A stretch of 64,000 bases of DNA, taken from Hanstruepera flava. GTDB lineage: Bacteria; Bacteroidota; Bacteroidia; Flavobacteriales; Flavobacteriaceae. Below the pieces are notes generated by a model. That model made no database searches and was not told where the DNA came from. It saw only the letters and a list, made by a program, of their open reading frames with translations. The DNA lies in the NCBI RefSeq assembly GCF_023634025.1, contig NZ_JALJCW010000001.1, positions 843,501 through 907,500 on the forward strand, given 5' to 3'. The position numbers and the translations under genes were made by a program. Shown one piece after another: positions 45,906 to 53,223 of the stretch. Positions within the stretch are counted from its first letter, which is position 1; each line of letters begins with the position of its first letter.

Positions 45906-46173
45906 GATTTGATAATTTTCCTGTTGCACAACTCACAAACGACTTTGCTTTTGTAACTATAGTATTGGCTTCTGTTTCTTCGGGATAACCTAGAGCTTTC
46001 AGCTTATGCTTCACGTCCAAAACCAAACTATCAGAGTCACAATTAAAAATCACTTCATCTTTATCAATCTCAACAGTTACATGACTCACACCAGTTATGT
46101 CAGATAGTTTAGTTTGTATGGTATGGGCACAACCACCGCATTTTAAATTTTGAATTTTAATTATATGTTCCAT
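45895..46173 (-). CDS. Heavy-metal-associated (HMA) domain protein
   Basis: 92 residues: one HMA domain (1-70) with the metal motif KCGGC (Cys12, Cys15) and the strands SHVTVEIDKDEVIF and GYPEE, plus a short tail with SFVSCATGK. Likely a Cu(I) chaperone; the extra Cys in the tail is unusual and could take part in thiol chemistry. First gene of the four-gene operon, preceded by the palindrome at 46220-46235. Confidence 0.88.
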   Translation of the reverse strand: MEHIIKIQNLKCGGCAHTIQTKLSDITGVSHVTVEIDKDEVIFNCDSDSLVLDVKHKLKALGYPEETEANTIVTKAKSFVSCATGKLSNHEK

Positions 46174-46190
46174 AACACAGAATTTAGATG

Positions 46191-46198
46191 TAAAATTA
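46191..46198 (-). promoter_or_regulatory. -7 box of the HMA-cytochrome-trx-TPMT operon
   Basis: TAATTTTA on the minus strand, one mismatch to TAnnTTTG, 17 bases before the HMA start and separated from the palindrome at 46220 by exactly 21 bases, the same spacing as at the two sibling promoters. Confidence 0.55.
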
Positions 46199-46219
46199 TA
46201 AAAAGCTATTCAATACTTC

Positions 46220-46235
46220 TGTAACATGTGATACA
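46220..46235 (-). promoter_or_regulatory. Putative Crp/Fnr-family binding site A
   Basis: TGTAACATGTGATACA (plus strand), an imperfect 16-bp palindrome of the class NGTAACA-nn-TGTTACN (one mismatch in the second half). Same architecture as sites at 47748 and 48623: 21 bases upstream of the -7 box, centred about 54 bases before the start codon, i.e. near -42 from the expected transcription start. Confidence 0.65.
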
Positions 46236-46265
46236 AAAAAAGAGCAACTTTCGTTGCTCCTTTTT
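46235..46265. terminator. Intrinsic terminator after the CstB-like gene
   Basis: Hairpin GAGCAAC-TTTC-GTTGCTC with A7 on one side and T5 on the other, 20 bases past the stop of the gene at 46286. On the minus strand it ends in a run of seven T, and it touches the neighbouring palindrome (site A). Confidence 0.88.
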
Positions 46266-46285
46266 CTTGAATACATATAAACTAA

Positions 46286-47698
46286 TTACTTTAAAGTGGA
46301 TGGGCAAACATAATCTGTTACAGGAATACCAGCTTTTTTTATAGCACCAAAGCCTCCTGCTATATCGACTAAATTATGAATCCCTCTGCTCTTTAAAATA
46401 GAAGCTGCTATTACACTACGATAACCACCAGCACAATGCACATAAAAGGTTTCACTTTCTGGGAATTCACTTAAATGATCATTTAGAAAATCTAAAGGCG
46501 TTAAATGGGCATCCTTAATGTGGGCACTAATAAACTCGCCTTCTTTTCTAACATCGAATACGGGAACAGTTTCCTTTTCTAAAGTGTCTTTAAATGTTTC
46601 TGCTGATATGGAAGAAATGGTATCATAATCTTTAGAGGCTGCTTTCCAGGCTTCAAATCCTCCTTCTAGATAACCTAGTGTATTATCAAACCCAACTCGC
46701 GATAACCGTGTAACGGTTTCTTCTTCTCTACCTTCTGGAGTAACCAATAAAATAGGCTGTTTTACATCGGCAATTAATGCACCAACCCAAGGAGCAAACC
46801 CTCCATCAATTCCAATAAAAATAGATCTTGGAATATGGCCTTTTACAAAATCGTTTTGGTGGCGTACATCTAAAACAATAGCTTCTGTTTCGTTTGCTGC
46901 GGCCTCAAAAGCATCTGGCGACAAAGCTTGGGTTCCTCTTTTTAAAACCACATCAATATCATCATAGCCTTCTTTATTCATTTTAACATTTAAAGGGAAA
47001 TATTTTGGTGGTGCCTGTAAGCCGTCGGTTACCTCTTTAATAAACTCCTCTTGTGTCATATCAGCTCTTAAGGCATAATTCATTTGTTTCTGGTTACCAA
47101 GTGTATCAACAGTTTCCTTCATCATATTTTTACCACAAGCGGAACCCGCACCATGCGCTGGATAAACAATAACATCGTCTGCCAAGGGCATAATTTTCGA
47201 GCGTAAGCTATCATACAATAAGCCAGCTAATTGCTCTTGTGTCATATCAGCTGCCTTTTGGGCTAAATCAGGACGACCAACATCACCTAAAAACAAAGTA
47301 TCTCCACTAAAAATAGCATGATCCTTACCGTTTTCATCACGCAACAAGTATGTTGTGCTCTCCATGGTATGTCCAGGAGTATGCAAGGCTATAATTGTAA
47401 TATCACCTAATTTAAAAGCTTCATTATCTTTTGCTATATAAGCATCGAAACTAGGGTTTGCCGTTGGACCATATATAATTGTTGCCCCTGTTTCTTTTGC
47501 TAAAGTTACATGTCCACTAACAAAATCGGCATGAAAATGCGTTTCAAAAATGTACTTTATGGTAGCATTATCTTTTGTTGCTCGATCAATGTAGGGCTTA
47601 ACCTCACGAAGTGGATCAATAATAGCCACTTCTCCTTTACTTTCAATGTAATAAGCACCTTGTGCTAAACATCCTGTATATATCTGTTCTATTTTCAT
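46286..47698 (-). CDS. CstB-like persulfide dioxygenase-rhodanese fusion
   Basis: 470 residues in three parts. An ETHE1-type metallo-beta-lactamase domain (1-240) with THFHADFVSGH (His54, His56, Asp58, His63), HTPGH (His106-His110) and SGDTLFLGDVGRPDL (Asp133), which binds Fe(II) and oxidises persulfide to sulfite. A first rhodanese domain (about 262-352) whose active-site loop reads VTPEGREE with no Cys, so inactive. A second rhodanese (about 365-462) with HCAGGYRS (Cys422). This arrangement is that of Staphylococcus CstB, which turns persulfides into thiosulfate. Cytoplasmic. Preceded by a palindrome and -7 box. Confidence 0.92.
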   Translation of the reverse strand: MKIEQIYTGCLAQGAYYIESKGEVAIIDPLREVKPYIDRATKDNATIKYIFETHFHADFVSGHVTLAKETGATIIYGPTANPSFDAYIAKDNEAFKLGDITIIALHTPGHTMESTTYLLRDENGKDHAIFSGDTLFLGDVGRPDLAQKAADMTQEQLAGLLYDSLRSKIMPLADDVIVYPAHGAGSACGKNMMKETVDTLGNQKQMNYALRADMTQEEFIKEVTDGLQAPPKYFPLNVKMNKEGYDDIDVVLKRGTQALSPDAFEAAANETEAIVLDVRHQNDFVKGHIPRSIFIGIDGGFAPWVGALIADVKQPILLVTPEGREEETVTRLSRVGFDNTLGYLEGGFEAWKAASKDYDTISSISAETFKDTLEKETVPVFDVRKEGEFISAHIKDAHLTPLDFLNDHLSEFPESETFYVHCAGGYRSVIAASILKSRGIHNLVDIAGGFGAIKKAGIPVTDYVCPSTLK

Positions 47699-47718
47699 AA
47701 TCTTAATTTTAATTTTTA

Positions 47719-47726
47719 CAAATTTA
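47719..47726 (-). promoter_or_regulatory. -7 box of the CstB-like gene
   Basis: TAAATTTG on the minus strand, full TAnnTTTG match, 20 bases before the ATG at 47698 and 21 bases downstream of the palindrome at 47748-47763. Confidence 0.65.
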
Positions 47727-47747
47727 AGGGTTACAGCTAAACCCTAC

Positions 47748-47763
47748 AGTAACACATGTTACA
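47748..47763 (-). promoter_or_regulatory. Putative Crp/Fnr-family binding site B
   Basis: AGTAACACATGTTACA, 16 bp with perfect inner arms GTAACA/TGTTAC around CA. Centred 57 bases upstream of the CstB-like start codon and about 42 bases upstream of the expected transcription start, the class II activator position. Lies in the 68-base gap after the TauE gene. Confidence 0.75.
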
Positions 47764-47766
47764 ATT

Positions 47767-48570
47767 CTATTTTACAAAAAACTCCATGTAAAAAATGAAA
47801 ATGGCCATTACAAAAATAAAATAACCAAATCCTTTTTTTAGTTTGCTACCATCAATAAAATTCCCTAAATAACTTCCTACAAAGATACCGATTAATGAAA
47901 TACCCGTAAATGTTAAAAGGAAGGTCCAATCTATCTCCATTGTTATGGCGTCTCCAAGAAAAAAACCCAGAAGTGATTTAAATGCAATAATAATTAGTGA
48001 TGTCCCTACGGCAACTTTCATCTTTACATTAGCTAGTATGACTAAAGCTGGTATAATTAAAAATCCACCACCAGCTCCAATAAAACCCGTAATGGCACCA
48101 ACAACCAAACCTTCTAAAAGTATTAAGGGATAATTATAGGTAACCACCAGATCTTCTTGTTTTTCCTGTCGTGTTTTCAACATTGAAAATGCAGCAGGAA
48201 TCATTAAAATTGCAAATAGTCCAAACATGCCCATACGGCGTGTGAACTCAAAACCACCTAAATTAAAAAGTACTTCTGGAAGTGCTGGCACTACATAATA
48301 CCGTACCAATGTTACTCCAATTATAGCAGGCAGTCCAAATACAAAAGCAGTTCGCCAATCTACATATCCCTTAAAATGCTGTTTCAAACCGCCAATAAGG
48401 GCACTAAACCCTACTACAAATAAGGAATATGCCGTCGCAACTTTTTCGTTAACCATAAAAAGATAGGCCAACACAGGGACAGCCAATATAGATCCGCCGC
48501 CACCTATTAATCCAAGAGAAACACCAATAATCAGTGCACTTATATAACCTAATATTTCCAGTATATCCAT
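47767..48570 (-). CDS. TauE/SafE-family sulfite/sulfur exporter
   Basis: 267-residue inner-membrane protein with eight helices and the two-fold TauE/SafE pattern: GVSLGLIGGGGSILAVPVLAYL in the first half and VGAITGFIGAGGGFLIIPALV in the second. Family members export sulfite, sulfoacetate or related anions, and one (TauE) belongs to the Staphylococcus cst sulfide operon. Here it would remove sulfite or thiosulfate made by the CstB-like enzyme. It has its own palindrome (site C) and -7 box. Confidence 0.9.
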   Translation of the reverse strand: MDILEILGYISALIIGVSLGLIGGGGSILAVPVLAYLFMVNEKVATAYSLFVVGFSALIGGLKQHFKGYVDWRTAFVFGLPAIIGVTLVRYYVVPALPEVLFNLGGFEFTRRMGMFGLFAILMIPAAFSMLKTRQEKQEDLVVTYNYPLILLEGLVVGAITGFIGAGGGFLIIPALVILANVKMKVAVGTSLIIIAFKSLLGFFLGDAITMEIDWTFLLTFTGISLIGIFVGSYLGNFIDGSKLKKGFGYFIFVMAIFIFYMEFFVK

Positions 48571-48593
48571 CAGTTAATTTTGAAAGATGTCAG

Positions 48594-48601
48594 CAAAGGT
48601 A
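48594..48601 (-). promoter_or_regulatory. -7 box of the TauE/SafE gene
   Basis: TACCTTTG on the minus strand, full TAnnTTTG match, 23 bases before the ATG at 48570 and 21 bases downstream of the palindrome at 48623-48638. Confidence 0.65.
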
Positions 48602-48622
48602 CTGAATGCAGATTTTATAGTA

Positions 48623-48638
48623 AGTAACAACTGTTACA
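48623..48638 (-). promoter_or_regulatory. Putative Crp/Fnr-family binding site C
   Basis: AGTAACAACTGTTACA, 16 bp, inner arms GTAACA/TGTTAC around AC. Centred 60 bases before the TauE/SafE start codon, in the 78-base gap behind the Crp/Fnr gene. Shares both outer bases and both arms with site B. Confidence 0.75.
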
Positions 48639-48648
48639 CGCATAACGC

Positions 48649-49275
48649 TCACTTAAGAACAATATGGTTTCTATGTAATTCTACTTTACCTAAATTTTCC
48701 AACTTTTTGAGCAACCTAGAAATAACCACTCGCGAAGTATGTAATTCATAAGCTATTTCTTGGTGTGTACTATGTATTATGTTGTCATTAGAAATGCGAG
48801 CTTTCTCATTAAGGTACTTCAACAAACGTTCATCCATTTTAAGAAAAGCTATACTGTCAATAGTTTCTAGAAGTTCGTTAAGTCGGTTATGATAACTCTC
48901 AAACACAAAATTACGCCAACTCTTGTATTTACCAGACCATTCTTCCATTTTTTCAATAGGAATCATAATAAGTTTAGCATCCGTTTCCGCAATAGCCCGT
49001 ATTTCGCTTTTGGTTTGTCCTAAACAACAGGTTAAAGTCATAGCACAAGTTTCACCTTTTTCAAGGAAATACAACAACAATTCATCACCATCACCATCTT
49101 CACGAAGAACTTTTATAGCTCCAGAAACCAACAAAGGCATAGACCTAACATACTGTCCAATCTCGATTAACTTATAACCTTCCGATATCTCTTTAAAAGT
49201 GCCTACTTGATTAATCTCATTTAAAAGTTCCTTTTCAAAAAGATGCGAATAATGTTGAGTGAGTTCTTGAATCAT
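48649..49275 (-). CDS. Crp/Fnr-family transcriptional regulator
   Basis: 208 residues: cyclic-nucleotide-binding-like jellyroll (about 20-125), dimerisation helix (about 128-150) and a C-terminal winged helix (STHQEIAYELHTSRVVISRLLKKLENLGKVELHRNHIVL). No Fnr-type N-terminal Cys cluster. Instead Cys77, Cys83 and Cys84 lie in the jellyroll (GETCAMTLTCCLGQTKSEIRA), where they could sense persulfide or redox state. It overlaps the upstream antiporter gene by 4 bases and lies directly upstream of TauE/SafE; three palindromes in the island are its likely sites. Confidence 0.9.
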   Translation of the reverse strand: MIQELTQHYSHLFEKELLNEINQVGTFKEISEGYKLIEIGQYVRSMPLLVSGAIKVLREDGDGDELLLYFLEKGETCAMTLTCCLGQTKSEIRAIAETDAKLIMIPIEKMEEWSGKYKSWRNFVFESYHNRLNELLETIDSIAFLKMDERLLKYLNEKARISNDNIIHSTHQEIAYELHTSRVVISRLLKKLENLGKVELHRNHIVLK

Positions 49276-50528
49276 TTTTGTTTATGTTCTGTTAATGAGT
49301 AGCGTTTTACTAATTTCCCTAAGGTCAAACCTTGGATCAATATGGAAAACACCACTATAAAATAGGTAATCACTAAAAACAAATCGCGCTGCATATCAAC
49401 TGTCAACCCTAGAGCTAGTGCGATTGAAATACCACCGCGTAATCCGCCCCAAGTCATAATTAAATTGGTTTTAGGTGCAAAATTCAAACGTTTTTCAAAA
49501 AACCGTACGGGTAATAATAATGACAGAAAACGACATACCAACACCAAGGGAATGGCAATTAAACCAGCAGATATATAGTGGGTTTCAAACGTTAAAACCA
49601 AAATCTCCATGCCTATTAATACAAATAAAATAGTGTTCAATAAGATATCTATTAACTCCCAAAATTTATCAACATAACTTTCCGTTATATGCGACATGGC
49701 AGAACTTCTTACCGTATCGTTACCAATTAAAAGCCCTGCTGTAACCATAGCTAATGGTGCCGATAAATGATAGGCTTGTGCAATAACAGTTCCTCCCATT
49801 ACAGCAGCTAGTGTTATAATGACTTCTATATCATAATCGTCTATAGATTTCATTAACCTGTAAGTAATCCAACCAATGGCTAAACCTAATGCTATTCCTC
49901 CTATGACTTCAACTGCAAATAATTCAAAAATTTCAGATACTTCTATCTCTCCATTCCCAATTTGAGCAATTTTAAAAATGGTTAAAAATACAACTACACC
50001 TACACCATCATTAAATAACGATTCACCTACAATTTTAGCCTCCAATTGTTTTGGTGCACCTACATTTTTCAAGATGCCTAAAACAGCTATCGGATCGGTT
50101 GGAGATATCAGTGCCCCAAAGAGCAAACAGTAAATAAGTTCAACCTCTAACCCAAACAATGGTAATATAAAATATGTACCATAGCCAACCAGAAAAGTCG
50201 ATACTAAAACACCTAGTGTTGCAAACACCAATACAGGCCATCTTTGCACACGTAATTGCTCAAAATTGGTATGCAAAGCACCAGCAAATAGCATAAAACT
50301 CAACATAATGTCAAGCAATACTTCCTTAAAATCAATTTGGGTGATAATATATTTTTCGGCTTCAAGCAGGGTTGCATCATAGTAACTTAATGCAAAAACG
50401 ACCATTGTAAAAACTATGGTTATCAACATTAAACCAATAGTATTGGGAAGCTTTAAGAACCGTACATTTACATAACCAAAAAGTGCTGATAAAACAACGA
50501 GTATTGTAATAATATGAAAGTAATCCAT
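49272..50528 (-). CDS. Cation/proton antiporter, CPA1 (NhaP) family
   Basis: 418 residues, about 12 helices. The antiporter core carries the Asn-Asp-type ion site in GESLFNDGVGVVVFL and the ALISPTDPIAVLGIL helix, with GGLRGGISIALAL near the end, as in NhaP/NHE exchangers. No long cytoplasmic tail. Exchanges Na+ or K+ for H+. It is the first gene of a coupled pair with the Crp/Fnr gene; the functional link to sulfur metabolism is unclear, perhaps pH balance. Confidence 0.92.
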   Translation of the reverse strand: MDYFHIITILVVLSALFGYVNVRFLKLPNTIGLMLITIVFTMVVFALSYYDATLLEAEKYIITQIDFKEVLLDIMLSFMLFAGALHTNFEQLRVQRWPVLVFATLGVLVSTFLVGYGTYFILPLFGLEVELIYCLLFGALISPTDPIAVLGILKNVGAPKQLEAKIVGESLFNDGVGVVVFLTIFKIAQIGNGEIEVSEIFELFAVEVIGGIALGLAIGWITYRLMKSIDDYDIEVIITLAAVMGGTVIAQAYHLSAPLAMVTAGLLIGNDTVRSSAMSHITESYVDKFWELIDILLNTILFVLIGMEILVLTFETHYISAGLIAIPLVLVCRFLSLLLPVRFFEKRLNFAPKTNLIMTWGGLRGGISIALALGLTVDMQRDLFLVITYFIVVFSILIQGLTLGKLVKRYSLTEHKQK

Positions 50529-50673
50529 GAAGTCAATTTATTCGATATGCAATATACCATTTTTCACATGTTATTTAGACCGAAAATCCGTGTAATTTTA
50601 TGTAATCTTTACTATACATCTTCGACTTAAAGCTGTATATTTCATTTTTTCAAAAGTGAATTAAACATCAATT

Positions 50674-51009
50674 ATGCAAAAAACATATTATGATCCAGCT
50701 GATTTAAAAAAGTTTGGAAAAATATCAGATTGGAATGAAGAACTCGGTTCAAAATTTTTTGAATATTACAATGCAGTATTTAAAGAAGGCCATCTTACCG
50801 AACGTGAAAAATCATTAATTGCTTTAGCTGTTGCCCATACCATACAATGCCCATACTGCATTGATGCCTATACAGGAGATGGCTTACAACGTGGCATAAC
50901 TAAAGAAGAGATGATGGAGGCTCTACATGTAGCTGGTGCTATTCGTGGTGGTGCCTCATTGGTTCATGGCGTGCAAATGATGAATAAAGTCAAGAAATTA
51001 GATTTATAA
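50674..51009 (+). CDS. Arsenosugar-associated AhpD/carboxymuconolactone decarboxylase-like protein
   Basis: 111 residues, AhpD-like fold with the redox motif IQCPYCIDAYTGDGLQRG (CxxC plus downstream His in ALHVAGAIRGGASLVHG). Members next to ArsS are annotated as arsenosugar biosynthesis-associated peroxidase-like. Its stop is followed at once by the arsS start, so translation is coupled. Probably supplies reducing power or handles an arsenical thiol intermediate; the exact role is unknown. Confidence 0.9.
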   Translation: MQKTYYDPADLKKFGKISDWNEELGSKFFEYYNAVFKEGHLTEREKSLIALAVAHTIQCPYCIDAYTGDGLQRGITKEEMMEALHVAGAIRGGASLVHGVQMMNKVKKLDL

Positions 51010-52062
51010 ATGCTCAAATCGCTCCATAAAAGACATAGTGAATTAGCCCAAAGCAAACGTCAGTTAGAAATTTTATCAAACGGTATCTTTCAAAATGGCG
51101 ATTTGCTAAAATTTAAAGATAAAATTGCTGAAAGCAACCAATTTCCTTTACGAGCTAAAAAACTTGAAATCCTTCAAATTAATGTGGGTTATATGTGCAA
51201 TCAAGTTTGTGCACATTGTCATGTAGATGCTGGTCCTGACCGTAAAGAAATTATGACAAAGGAAACCATGTTGCAATGCCTAGATGTTATAAAAAAAACC
51301 AATGCCCATACACTCGATTTAACTGGTGGCGCTCCTGAAATGAACCCAAACTTTAGGTGGTTTGTTGAAGAAGCCTCCAAAGCAGGCATCCAAGATTTTA
51401 TTGTTCGCTCTAACCTTACCATTATTCGTGCTAATAAAAAATATTATGATTTGCCCGAATTTTTCAAAAAACATAATATTCATGTGGTAAGTTCTATGCC
51501 ACACTGGACAAAAGGAAAAACAGATAAACAGCGAGGCGATGGGGTTTTCAACAAATCCATTCAAGCACTTAAAGATTTAAATGCTATGGGCTACGGAATG
51601 CCTGATAGCGAATTACGTTTAGATTTAGTTTATAATCCGTCAGGTGCTTTTTTACCTGGCAATCAAACGGCTTTGGAAAAAGATTTCAAAAAGGCTTTGT
51701 TGGATGATTTTGGAATCCAATTCCATAATCTATTTGCCATAACCAATCTACCCATAAGTCGATTTTTAGATTATTTAATTGCTTCAGAAAATTACGAAGA
51801 CTATATGCATGCGTTGGTTGATGCTTATAATCCAGAAGCCGTTAAAAACGTGATGTGTACCAATACGCTTTCGGTAAGTTGGGATGGTTATTTATATGAT
51901 TGCGATTTTAACCAAATGCTGAACCTCCCTGTAAACAGTAAAGTCAAACATATTTCGGAATACCAATCCGAATTGTTGGAAGGTCGTCCAATTGTTATTT
52001 CGCAACATTGCTACGGATGCACTGCTGGTGCAGGAAGTAGCTGCCAAGGTAGTGTTACATAA
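51010..52062 (+). CDS. arsS: Arsenosugar biosynthesis radical SAM protein ArsS
   Basis: 350 residues. The radical-SAM cluster motif is CNQVCAHC (Cys63, Cys67, Cys70), followed by HVDAGPDRKE and the SAM-binding LTGGAPEMN. The C-terminal family end is HCYGCTAGAGSSCQGSV. ArsS is proposed to transfer a 5'-deoxyadenosyl group to dimethylarsenite, giving the deoxyadenosyl-arsenic precursor of arsenosugars. Second gene of the cluster at 50.7-56.6 kb. Confidence 0.95.
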   Translation: MLKSLHKRHSELAQSKRQLEILSNGIFQNGDLLKFKDKIAESNQFPLRAKKLEILQINVGYMCNQVCAHCHVDAGPDRKEIMTKETMLQCLDVIKKTNAHTLDLTGGAPEMNPNFRWFVEEASKAGIQDFIVRSNLTIIRANKKYYDLPEFFKKHNIHVVSSMPHWTKGKTDKQRGDGVFNKSIQALKDLNAMGYGMPDSELRLDLVYNPSGAFLPGNQTALEKDFKKALLDDFGIQFHNLFAITNLPISRFLDYLIASENYEDYMHALVDAYNPEAVKNVMCTNTLSVSWDGYLYDCDFNQMLNLPVNSKVKHISEYQSELLEGRPIVISQHCYGCTAGAGSSCQGSVT

Positions 52063-52124
52063 CAAATAGCTACTATATGCAATTAGCAGACAATAACATC
52101 ACAAATCTGTCATTTCGAATGCAA

Positions 52125-52616
52125 ATGAGAAATCTCATTATAATAACCTTTCTGTGTTTTTCTTACGTTTCAAATGCACAAGAATCATTGGCCGATGTAT
52201 TAAAAAAACACAACACCCATGTGGTACCTTACATGTCTGTTCAGGAATTGGCCATGCCTAAAACAAAAGCTATAATTTTAGATGCAAGAGAGACGCAAGA
52301 ATACAATGTTAGCCATATTAAAGATGCCATTCACGTAGGCTATAATGCGTTTAGCATTGAAAATATAGAAGCGTTAATGCCAAATAAAAACGAACAAATC
52401 GTTGTCTATTGTTCCTTGGGAATTCGGTCTGAAGACATTGCCGAACAGCTACAAAAGTTAGGCTACACAAATGTTTATAATCTCTATGGCGGCATTTTTG
52501 AATGGAAAAACAACAATTTCCCTGTCTATAATAAACAAGGAAAAACCAACAAAATACATGGCTTTTCAAAGGAGTGGAGCAAGTGGTTAACCAAAGGCGA
52601 ATGTGTTTATGAGTGA
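52125..52616 (+). CDS. Secreted rhodanese-like protein (arsenosugar cluster)
   Basis: 163 residues from the start at 52125, giving a signal peptide ending near VSNAQ; an in-frame Met at 52077 is less likely. A single rhodanese domain (about 40-145) with active-site loop YCSLGIRSED, so Cys is present. A C-terminal tail WSKWLTKGECVYE has a further Cys. Predicted periplasmic sulfurtransferase or arsenate-reductase-like thiol enzyme. It overlaps the next glycosyltransferase by 8 bases. Confidence 0.88.
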   Translation: MRNLIIITFLCFSYVSNAQESLADVLKKHNTHVVPYMSVQELAMPKTKAIILDARETQEYNVSHIKDAIHVGYNAFSIENIEALMPNKNEQIVVYCSLGIRSEDIAEQLQKLGYTNVYNLYGGIFEWKNNNFPVYNKQGKTNKIHGFSKEWSKWLTKGECVYE

Positions 52617-53223
52617 TAATCTGGTAATCGTTTTTATAAAAAATTTAAAACTAGGTAAGGTTAAAACCCGATTGGCTAAAACCATTGGTGACCAAGAAGC
52701 CTTTGAAGTTTACAAATTACTGGTTAAAAAAACCGAAGAGGCTACACAAAATCTCCATGCCGACAAGCACATTTATTTTTCTGATGCCATTATACCTTCC
52801 AAATGGCCCAATACTTATAAAACAGTCCAAAAAGGAAGTGATTTGGGCGAACGTATGAAAAATGCTTTCAAAGATGGATTTGAAAAAGGCTACAAAAACA
52901 TCCTGCTTATAGGCTCTGACTTACCAGACATTTCTGAAATCATTATAAACGAAGCTTTTGAAGTCCTAAAAACTAATGATACAGTTTTTGGGCCAGCCGA
53001 AGATGGCGGTTATTACTTGGTTGGCTTGAAACAGCTACATAATAACCTATTTAGCAACATACCATGGAGCACTTCAAAAGTGTTTGAAGAAACCATTAAA
53101 GTTTTGGATTCTCAATCAATTTCAGTAGGATTATTACAAACATTAAACGATATTGATACTTTTGAGGATTTTAAGACCTCATCAATTTATAAAACCTATT
53201 TACATGATAAAATTCATAACTGA
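52609..53223 (+). CDS. TIGR04282-family arsenosugar glycosyltransferase
   Basis: 204 residues, small GT-A nucleotidyl/glycosyltransferase-like protein: VIVFIKNLKLGKVKTRLAKTIG at the N-terminus, LIGSDLPDIS with the metal Asp, and FGPAEDGGYYLVGLK. This is the signature of TIGR04282, which co-occurs with ArsM/ArsS. The start at 52609 overlaps the rhodanese stop; an in-frame Met at 52603 exists. Likely attaches the sugar or glycerol part of the arsenosugar. Overlaps the nucleoside phosphorylase by 20 bases. Confidence 0.92.
   Translation: MSDNLVIVFIKNLKLGKVKTRLAKTIGDQEAFEVYKLLVKKTEEATQNLHADKHIYFSDAIIPSKWPNTYKTVQKGSDLGERMKNAFKDGFEKGYKNILLIGSDLPDISEIIINEAFEVLKTNDTVFGPAEDGGYYLVGLKQLHNNLFSNIPWSTSKVFEETIKVLDSQSISVGLLQTLNDIDTFEDFKTSSIYKTYLHDKIHN

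Noticed and set aside
50563-50573. A half-match (TCACATGTTAT) to the Crp-type palindrome upstream of the antiporter gene
   Set aside because: Only one half-site fits and it is not 21 bp from a -7 box, unlike the three accepted sites.
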